Source of the DNA: Sulfurospirillum barnesii SES-3
GTDB taxonomy: Bacteria > Campylobacterota > Campylobacteria > Campylobacterales > Sulfurospirillaceae
DNA: 64,000 bases
Direction of reading: 5' to 3'
Assembly (NCBI RefSeq): GCF_000265295.1
Contig: NC_018002.1
Location: 1,922,001 to 1,986,000 of the forward strand
Shown here: positions 58,181 through 64,000 of the stretch, piece after piece
Numbering within the stretch: position 1 is the first letter of the stretch
How the letters are laid out: every line of letters starts with the position of its first letter
Translations under genes and position numbers: made by a program
The notes under the pieces: generated by a model
The model's input: the letters and a program-made list of their open reading frames with translations, nothing else
Databases searched by the model: none
Told to the model about the DNA's origin: nothing

Positions 58181-58937
58181 AATACTCAGCCTCTTACTTC
58201 TTTTTTTGCTCATAGGGTGTGGAACAAGTCCTCAAGAAAAAGTGAGCGAAATTTTACAATCCAGAGGGGCTACCAATCTAACGCAAGATTATAAAAAAAT
58301 CACCCAATACCTCTACACTTACAAAGAAAAACTTGACATACGAAATCCCAAAGCCTTTAACAAAGCGTCACAACCCTACATTTTTCATGAAATTAAATAC
58401 GCACAAAATGGCATTCGTATGCACTACAATGGAAACCTGCTTAAAACATATGATGACTACCTTCGCATTGCTTTTGATAAAAATCCCAACATTCCTGAAC
58501 GCAATGATTTTCTTATTTTGGGCTTACATAAACTGCTTTGGGAGAGTTACAAAATTGGTGAAGGCCATCAAATAACCACGCTAAGTTACAAAGAAGAGGA
58601 GTTTAAAAAGCTCTATTACTACCTTGAGGTCATTCGATGGAAAGTTAAAACTGCCAAAGATACTAATGGAAATTTCCTATTTATCACATGGCAAAATAAC
58701 TGGCAAGTAGAGCTTCACCAAAAGCTGCTCAAAGGAGAAATGCTCTCATGGGAGATGATTCAAAACCTCCCTTCTTTGAGAACAAAACGTGAAAGCATTT
58801 TGGATGCGTCTAACTTTAACTTTGAAGTCATCCTTACCCAAATCATTGATCAAGTGAAAAATAGCGCCAAACAAATCGGCAAAGAACCTGTGGATATTGG
58901 CATTGATGCGATGATCAGCTTGGTACTCTTTTTATAG
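58173..58937 (+). CDS. uncharacterized lipoprotein
   Basis: A 254-residue protein with a lipoprotein signal, MGKILSLLLLFLLIGCG, lipidated Cys at 16. The mature part is soluble and helix-rich, with many aromatic and Lys residues (HEIKYAQNGIRMHYNG, LYYYLEVIRWKVKT, FITWQNNWQVELHQKLL). The C-terminus IGIDAMISLVLFL is hydrophobic. No family recognised. Third gene of the Na/Pi-type operon. Confidence 0.7.
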   Translation: MGKILSLLLLFLLIGCGTSPQEKVSEILQSRGATNLTQDYKKITQYLYTYKEKLDIRNPKAFNKASQPYIFHEIKYAQNGIRMHYNGNLLKTYDDYLRIAFDKNPNIPERNDFLILGLHKLLWESYKIGEGHQITTLSYKEEEFKKLYYYLEVIRWKVKTAKDTNGNFLFITWQNNWQVELHQKLLKGEMLSWEMIQNLPSLRTKRESILDASNFNFEVILTQIIDQVKNSAKQIGKEPVDIGIDAMISLVLFL

Positions 58938-58979
58938 CGTTACATGTAAAACATACGCTGCAAAAAAGCTTTTCTTTCT

Positions 58980-59471
58980 TTAGCGTTTTTGCAGTTCAAT
59001 TAAAATCAAACGGGTATTTTTATAACTAAAATAAAGTGTTAAACCCATAAGTATACCTGCGCCTAATAACAGAAAAATCATAGGCATGCTCCACTCTTTA
59101 TTGCCATTTTGAGCTTGCGAAAGTGTACCTTTTTGAGATGCCTTTGCCGTAACACTAAACCCTTCATTAGGAGCAAATCCTTCCTTAACCACGGTATGAC
59201 CAGGGCCACCATCAAGTACAACTTGATAGGGCTCTTTAGGAATAGCTATTAGCAGTTCACTTGATTCGGGTAGGCGTTGTTGAAACAAAACCTCACCACT
59301 GATTAAAGATTCAAGTCGAATCAGTGCTCCTGATGCCAACTCCCCAGTACTAAATTCACCATGAACGGTAAGCGTATTGTCATCATTATTCAGTATATTC
59401 ATTAAAAGCGTATGAGCCTGTAGGCACGTTCCTACGATGCCTAAAGCCATGAGTATCCATATTTTTTTCAT
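58980..59471 (-). CDS. exported single-span protein in siderophore cluster
   Basis: A 163-residue protein from the ATG at 59471 (AAAGG upstream). Signal peptide MKKIWILMALGIVGTCLQA, a beta-rich periplasmic domain (HTLLMNILNNDDNTLTVHGE, GALIRLESLISGEVLF), a low-complexity linker and one C-terminal membrane helix followed by a short basic tail. The layout is like accessory proteins of metal uptake systems. Family not firmly recognised. Last gene of the cluster, overlapping nothing once the start is placed at 59471. Confidence 0.6.
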   Translation of the reverse strand: MKKIWILMALGIVGTCLQAHTLLMNILNNDDNTLTVHGEFSTGELASGALIRLESLISGEVLFQQRLPESSELLIAIPKEPYQVVLDGGPGHTVVKEGFAPNEGFSVTAKASQKGTLSQAQNGNKEWSMPMIFLLLGAGILMGLTLYFSYKNTRLILIELQKR

Positions 59472-59484
59472 TCGTGTACCTTTC

Positions 59485-61047
59485 TTAAAATTTTTGCGTC
59501 CAAAATGCCATGACTTTTGCTCTCTCTTGTGGAAGCTTAAACCCAATCAAGAGTAAAATACTTCCCAAAACAAACAAGCCACAATCCACACTTAAAATGC
59601 TTATCATTCCCTCATTCCAAAGGCGAAGAGGAGAAAAGCCACTGTTATAGAAGTGCATCAAAGGCGCTATCAAAAACAATATTCCACCGAGTTTTAAAAA
59701 CTCTTTGGCTGCTTGATACGAACTAAGGCGATAAAATGCCCATGTAAGGGTGGCTAACCACATCAATGCAAAAGCTCCTTTTTGCCATAAAAAGCGATCA
59801 GACAGCTCAAAGGGCAAACTCCATTGCAAAGCAAATAAAAGCCCTGTTGCAGGGAAGACACCTACCATAACCGCTAAGGAGAGTTTGCCAAACCAATGGT
59901 ATACGGGTATGTTCTGTGGAAACTTTCGAGCCTCTTTTTCCATATAAAGAAGCACACCAAATCCTAAAGCACCTCCAGCAAACACCATCAAAATTGCCAT
60001 CAAAAGTCTGGTAAAAATATCCACGCCAAAAAGAAAATGTAAAAAAAACATAGCCTCATAAAAAAGCCCCGACCAATGCTTATCCATCACCTTATGCTGA
60101 TGCAACACACGACCATCAACCCCACTGAGTGTCACACTAGGAAGATTGGATATACCGTTTAAAAAAGGCATGTACGGATTGTATCCCTCAACTTTAGCTT
60201 GTGCACGTGAATCTTTCCAATTGCTGAGGGTTATTTTTTGAATCGATACTTCAGGCATAGCTGCTTTAGCGTGCTCCAAAATTTCATTCATCGAAAGCAT
60301 TGAAACCCTATCGTGCTTTTTTTCAATGCGTTCAAGAGAGGGATAGAGTATAGGACCTACCAGTTTCCACGTATTAAACGTCTCTCCTTTGGAAGCAAGA
60401 AATGTCATGGGTGCAGACGTAGTGTATCCAATATTCATCAGTGCTCCTGTCAACGTAATAATAATAAAAGGGGGAAACACCCATGTGAAAATTTTACGGT
60501 GCCATTTGGAAAACCGACTCTGCGCATTTTTGCCACTATTTTTATAAGACACTTTCCAAATCAGCATCAATCCACCAATGAGAAGAAACATGGTCGCAAC
60601 AGCCATCAAACCAAACACGATGTAACCAAAGAGCTTAAAAGGTCTACCATAGTGCATGCCGTTTAAGAACATGGCAAGTTGGGACTGTTCGTCTTCATTC
60701 TCAACCTCTTGCGTCGTGTTGGGATTGAAGACTTTTGTCTTCATAAACATGGTTGAAATACGAAGTGCGGGATCGTGCATAGAACCTGGAAGGTTAATGG
60801 TAATGCCATTAATTTGAGGGTAATCAGGATCGCCAAGCACAGAATCAATCATCGCAGAGTAATCTACGTTTTCGATATTAGGCATAGCATAATGGCGTGA
60901 GGGTTTTTCCCAGACCTGAATAAAAGGCAGCAAGATCGCGAAAATACCAAAAAACACCGATACATACAGTAATAAAGAGACATTAATCCCTACAGCAACG
61001 TGAATACGACGAAGCCGTTGTTTAAAAATCTTTTTCGCTTCTTCCAT
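59485..61047 (-). CDS. PepSY-associated transmembrane protein
   Basis: A 520-residue PepSY_TM protein: TM helix at about 20-42, a periplasmic stretch, then GRPFKLFGYIVFGLMAVATM, WHRKIFTWVFPPFIII, a second periplasmic domain and a C-terminal group of helices. SKWHRKIFTW, LHFLFGVDIFTR and PVYHWFGKLS carry membrane histidines seen in FoxB/PiuB-type iron-siderophore reductases, so inner-membrane release of iron from a siderophore is the likely job. The ATG at 61047 overlaps the preceding stop (TGATG). Confidence 0.8.
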   Translation of the reverse strand: MEEAKKIFKQRLRRIHVAVGINVSLLLYVSVFFGIFAILLPFIQVWEKPSRHYAMPNIENVDYSAMIDSVLGDPDYPQINGITINLPGSMHDPALRISTMFMKTKVFNPNTTQEVENEDEQSQLAMFLNGMHYGRPFKLFGYIVFGLMAVATMFLLIGGLMLIWKVSYKNSGKNAQSRFSKWHRKIFTWVFPPFIIITLTGALMNIGYTTSAPMTFLASKGETFNTWKLVGPILYPSLERIEKKHDRVSMLSMNEILEHAKAAMPEVSIQKITLSNWKDSRAQAKVEGYNPYMPFLNGISNLPSVTLSGVDGRVLHQHKVMDKHWSGLFYEAMFFLHFLFGVDIFTRLLMAILMVFAGGALGFGVLLYMEKEARKFPQNIPVYHWFGKLSLAVMVGVFPATGLLFALQWSLPFELSDRFLWQKGAFALMWLATLTWAFYRLSSYQAAKEFLKLGGILFLIAPLMHFYNSGFSPLRLWNEGMISILSVDCGLFVLGSILLLIGFKLPQERAKVMAFWTQKF

Positions 61048-61373
61048 CACATACTTTCCTTAAAAAAGAAAAAAACAATCAGCACAGCAAAACAAAGTGT
61101 AGGAAGGACACTTCGCCATAAGGCACGCAAGCGTGTTGGTGCTAACACAATCCAAAGCGAAGCCAACGCCCATGCTAAAGTGTTAAATAACAAAGGAATC
61201 ACTAAAGACTCCCCAGGGCTTACGGGTAAAATAAAAAGAAGCAATGTCATACCCAAATACGCCACACATAAACCACCAAAGATAGCACAGAGTGTACGAA
61301 ACATCCCAATACGCTTAGCATTTTTCTCAGGAATAGCAAGATGAGAAAAACGCTGTTTTAAAAAATAAAACAT
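61047..61373 (-). CDS. small three-helix membrane protein of siderophore operon
   Basis: A 108-residue protein with three hydrophobic segments (GMFRTLCAIFGGLCVAYLGM; LLFNTLAWALASLWIVLAP; VLPTLCFAVLIVFFFF). Proteins of this kind (DUF3649-like) commonly accompany PepSY genes and TonB receptors. Its exact role is unknown. It starts 47 bases after the receptor gene's stop, across a TTACATGTAA copy at 61387. Confidence 0.65.
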   Translation of the reverse strand: MFYFLKQRFSHLAIPEKNAKRIGMFRTLCAIFGGLCVAYLGMTLLLFILPVSPGESLVIPLLFNTLAWALASLWIVLAPTRLRALWRSVLPTLCFAVLIVFFFFKESM

Positions 61374-61420
61374 AGATAAACATCCTTTACATGTAAAGAG
61401 CTCAAAAGAGCTCTTTTGGG

Positions 61421-63751
61421 TTAGAAGGTATACTTAAAACTAAGGGTAGCATTACGTGGGGCACCGTAAACCATCGAATTATTTCCAATACCTTCATAAT
61501 ATTTTTTATCAAAAAGATTGTTGACGTTGAGTTGAAGTTTCATATTTTTGTCAATAGCATAGGCAACCATTAAGCTTGCTAATGTATAAGCATCTTGCGT
61601 AATTTTTGTTGCGCCACTGCCTGTATAATATTTGCTTTTGTAGTTCAATCCGCCACCTAATGTTAAAGCATTAAACTCATATTTTGCAAATAAATTAGCG
61701 GTAGTTCGAGATGCCTTGGTGTTATACGTTTCTCCATCAGCATCTTCTGCTTTAAAGTTTGCAACCCCAAAATCTAAACTAAAATTATCCGTAATTTGTC
61801 CAATGACATCAAACTCAAACCCTTTACTTGTAACACCACTCGCTTCAACACTGGCCACTGTCGTTGTGCCTGGTACAAAAACACCTAACGGATCATCTTG
61901 AGCAACATTGTCTTGCTTGATTTTAAACAATGAAAAAGACGTATTTAAAAGACCACCAAAATATTCACCTTTAATACCTACTTCATAATTATTGCCAACA
62001 ATGGGATCAAGATAGCTCCCACTCGCATTTTTTTTATCTTGAGGATTAAAGATGTTAGTATAACTTGCATACACAGAGTGGTGCTGATCTAAATCATACA
62101 CTAAGCCCACATAAGGAGTCAGTTCGTTATCAAATTTTCTCGTCTCTTTGGTTGTATCATCGCTGGAGTATTCCCAAGAAGAGACCCTAGCCCCCGTAAT
62201 AAGTTTCAAGTCCTCCATCAACGAAAAATTACCTGCTAAATAAACCGCTTTTTGTTCTATCTCTTCAGGTTTTAATGTATAGGGAACATCCGTTCCCGAA
62301 GGAGCAGGTAGATTTAACGTGTAGTTGTAAAAATTACCCAATGGCGTATAATACCCATTGGGATAGCGTGCATCGTATTTGGTAGTTTTATCGATATTGT
62401 ACGAAACACCAGTAATTATTTCCTGTGCCAATCCAGCCAATTCAAACGGGATATTCACATTTACATCAAAGGTGTGTTGCTTTTTTTTGGTTTGCCCTTC
62501 CCAATCCATGTACCGCAACCCACCGCCAGTGCTTTTATTGACTGCACCCGCAAAATACAACAACGCCGTATCTGTATCTATTTCACTGTATAAGTACCTT
62601 GCATTAAGCGTTATGTCCTTATACAGGACGTGTTCTAAGTCCATAAAAACAGATTTTTCTTCGGTATTCCAATATGTCCAATCTTCTGATACCGTAAGCG
62701 ACCTGCTAAAGTGTGTTCTTGTTCCATCTGTATAAAACGCAGGTAGACCACCCCAACGGATACCATCTCTTTCCAATTTTTGATACGAAAATCCACCAGA
62801 GATGTACGTAAAATCTCCTACATCTGCATCAATAACTCCATAAAAAAGATTGTTCTCTCTTGTATATCCATCCATAAATGATTTTTCATCTTCATGCTTA
62901 GCAATAAGCCGACCTCTGACACTTCCACTTTCATTAATACCTGAACTAATATCAGTGGTTGCACTATAAGCATCCCACGAACCTCCACTTACAACAACAC
63001 TCCCCGTGGGTTCTTTACTGTTTGCCCTTTTACGAACCATATTGATACTCATCGCAGGATTGCCATACCCTGTTGTTAACCCATTTGCACCCCTTACCAC
63101 TTCTATTCTGTCATACATAGACAAGTCTATATCCCGATCATTCCACGTTGAATAAATTGGCAATCCATCAATTTTGTAATAATCTAAATCAAATCCTCTT
63201 GCACTAGAATTAATCCTTTCATCCCATCGGTTTAGGGTAATGCCTGTAATGCTTCCCAACACATCCTGATAAGACGTGACACCTATATCTTCTAACTTCT
63301 GTTGTGTCAGAACCGTAACTGATTGGGGGGTCTCACGCATAGAAAGGCTGAGTTTCGTTGCGGTGTTCGTACTCTTAGTCGTGTACAACCCCGTGCCTTC
63401 TGTCGTTGCATCTTGGCTTGCGCTAATCGAAATCGCATTGAGCGTAGAGACATCTTTTTTCTCTTGAATGATGATTGCCCCATCTTCAATCACCGCCTCT
63501 AAACCACTGTTTTCCAAAAGTTTATTTAAAGCGTTTTTTGTACCCTTAACCTCTTTGATTTCCCTAGATTGTTTCCCTTCCAAAAGTGCGCCTTTCACAA
63601 TATAAGGGGTTTTAGATTGTTTTGAGATTCGCTCAATTGCATCTTTAAGTGGCTGGCTTTGTAAGCTGTAGATGATTTCATCGGCATACATATGTGTACT
63701 CATAAGTAATGCAACCGCTGAACTTAAAAGGCTTTTTTTTAGTAGATTCAT
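61421..63751 (-). CDS. TonB-dependent siderophore receptor with STN domain
   Basis: A 776-residue outer-membrane receptor. Signal peptide ending near THMYA; STN signalling domain at about 25-100 (SLQSQPLKDAIERISKQS, NALNKLLENSGLEAVIEDG); plug domain with RETPQSVTVLTQQKLEDIG and RGFDLDYYKIDGLPIY; 22-strand barrel ending NATLSFKYTF with the terminal Phe. The STN domain implies cell-surface signalling to a FecR-type anti-sigma factor, and a FecR-like gene lies immediately upstream. Closest by style to FpvA/FhuE hydroxamate or catecholate receptors; ligand unknown. Confidence 0.9.
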   Translation of the reverse strand: MNLLKKSLLSSAVALLMSTHMYADEIIYSLQSQPLKDAIERISKQSKTPYIVKGALLEGKQSREIKEVKGTKNALNKLLENSGLEAVIEDGAIIIQEKKDVSTLNAISISASQDATTEGTGLYTTKSTNTATKLSLSMRETPQSVTVLTQQKLEDIGVTSYQDVLGSITGITLNRWDERINSSARGFDLDYYKIDGLPIYSTWNDRDIDLSMYDRIEVVRGANGLTTGYGNPAMSINMVRKRANSKEPTGSVVVSGGSWDAYSATTDISSGINESGSVRGRLIAKHEDEKSFMDGYTRENNLFYGVIDADVGDFTYISGGFSYQKLERDGIRWGGLPAFYTDGTRTHFSRSLTVSEDWTYWNTEEKSVFMDLEHVLYKDITLNARYLYSEIDTDTALLYFAGAVNKSTGGGLRYMDWEGQTKKKQHTFDVNVNIPFELAGLAQEIITGVSYNIDKTTKYDARYPNGYYTPLGNFYNYTLNLPAPSGTDVPYTLKPEEIEQKAVYLAGNFSLMEDLKLITGARVSSWEYSSDDTTKETRKFDNELTPYVGLVYDLDQHHSVYASYTNIFNPQDKKNASGSYLDPIVGNNYEVGIKGEYFGGLLNTSFSLFKIKQDNVAQDDPLGVFVPGTTTVASVEASGVTSKGFEFDVIGQITDNFSLDFGVANFKAEDADGETYNTKASRTTANLFAKYEFNALTLGGGLNYKSKYYTGSGATKITQDAYTLASLMVAYAIDKNMKLQLNVNNLFDKKYYEGIGNNSMVYGAPRNATLSFKYTF

Positions 63752-63831
63752 TTCATTCTCCCATATATTCTAAAACAATTTTGATAACTGTTCTTAACTA
63801 TATAAGAGTGTAAAAAAACAAAAAACGGACA

Positions 63832-64000
63832 TTACTTTTGACTTTTTTTTGAAATTACTATTTTTTCGTCATTTTTTGCGATTTTTAAGGGATATATTTT
63901 TGTAAGATTTTGTAAAAATATATCTAACTGGTTTGAAGAAAACTCTCCCGTAATCACATAATTTTCCAACTCAGGTTCCCCAAAGCTATATGCGATTGTG
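63832..64000 (-). CDS. fecR: FecR-like anti-sigma protein, C-terminal fragment
   Basis: The last 55 or so residues of a gene running in from the right edge. Fragment GEPELENYVITGEFSSNQLD then IFLQNLTKIYPLKIAKNDEK and IVISKKSQK matches the C-terminal domain of FecR proteins, which receives the STN domain of the receptor. It ends 80 bases before the receptor start. A fecI-type sigma gene is expected just beyond the window. Confidence 0.65.
   Translation of the reverse strand, partial: TIAYSFGEPELENYVITGEFSSNQLDIFLQNLTKIYPLKIAKNDEKIVISKKSQK

Larger units (their letters stand above)
1227..61396. repeat. iterated palindrome TTACATGTAA (28 exact copies)
   Basis: Start positions by hand: within genes 1227, 2515, 6033, 8014, 28155, 29567, 39983, 42354, 43190, 46560, 49175, 55692; between genes 4532, 6936, 8981, 9003, 12338, 13453, 15194, 26814, 31614, 32551, 39465, 46813, 53031, 56096, 58940, 61387. 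Positions may be off by a base. Near-copies with core TACATGTA occur at about 23391, 25474, 37022 and 53879, and TTACATGTCA at 54239. No exact copy lies between 15204 and 26813. Confidence 0.9.

Noticed and set aside
63785-63815. Possible Fur box before the TonB receptor
   Set aside because: The AT-rich stretch has only a weak match to the GATAATGATAATCATTATC consensus; not enough to call.
1-64000. Toxin-antitoxin, restriction, CRISPR or other defence locus, phage or transposon genes, tRNA or rRNA
   Set aside because: None was found on reading either strand; the PIN domain at 43652 belongs to a PhoH fusion and is not a VapC toxin.

Overview
The window looks like chromosome from an AT-rich Campylobacterota bacterium, most likely Sulfurospirillum or a close relative. 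The grounds are gene content and protein style: a group 4 (Hyf-type) hydrogenase, a Campylobacter-type dimeric dUTPase, a PIN-PhoH protein, LuxS, a CmeABC-like efflux pump, two chemoreceptors and several two-component proteins, all packed in short overlapping operons. No rRNA, tRNA, CRISPR array, insertion sequence or prophage was seen. The species assignment is inference; no database was searched.

Layout. 0-9 kb: a truncated unknown gene, O-acetylhomoserine sulfhydrylase (metY), a PilZ-like protein, a PiT phosphate transporter, an RhlE-type helicase, small conserved genes and a chemoreceptor. 9-13.4 kb (minus): pstSCAB. 13.6-15.2 kb: a second chemoreceptor, followed by a response-regulator relic. 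15.5-25.1 kb (plus): a Hyf-type hydrogenase operon hyfABCEFGHIJ plus its maturation protease, lacking hyfD and any formate dehydrogenase. 25.1-29.8 kb: an OlsF-like two-domain acyltransferase divergent from phoU, then phoB-phoR. 29.9-33 kb: an orphan histidine kinase, a DJ-1/PfpI protein and a thioredoxin-type arsenate reductase. 33-39.4 kb (minus): a 2-aminoethylphosphonate operon (phnX, phnW, a PQ-loop-like membrane protein, and a three-gene ABC importer). 39.5-45 kb: queC, queE, queD, dUTPase, patatin, an LpxH-like hydrolase and PIN-PhoH. 45.3-52.5 kb: an MFS exporter and an RND tripartite pump. 52.6-58.9 kb: bacteriohemerythrin, a rhodanese, a YhbP-like protein, SstT, LuxS and a Na/Pi-cotransporter operon with two unknown genes. 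59-64 kb (minus): a FecR fragment, a TonB siderophore receptor with an STN domain, and three membrane or exported genes including a PepSY protein.

Two themes stand out. First, phosphorus: PiT, Pst, PhoU, PhoBR, a complete phosphonatase pathway with its own importer, a Na/Pi family transporter and a likely phosphorus-free lipid synthase (OlsF-like) all lie within 64 kb, although in separate operons. TTACA-rich direct repeats or inverted repeats precede several of them, including a perfect 17-17-17 inverted repeat between olsF and phoU. Second, the 10-bp palindrome TTACATGTAA occurs 28 times by hand count, in and between genes. Inside genes it is almost always read as Leu-His-Val. It forms or joins hairpins at some gene ends and is absent from the hydrogenase operon. 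This iterated palindrome is the clearest unexplained signal in the window.
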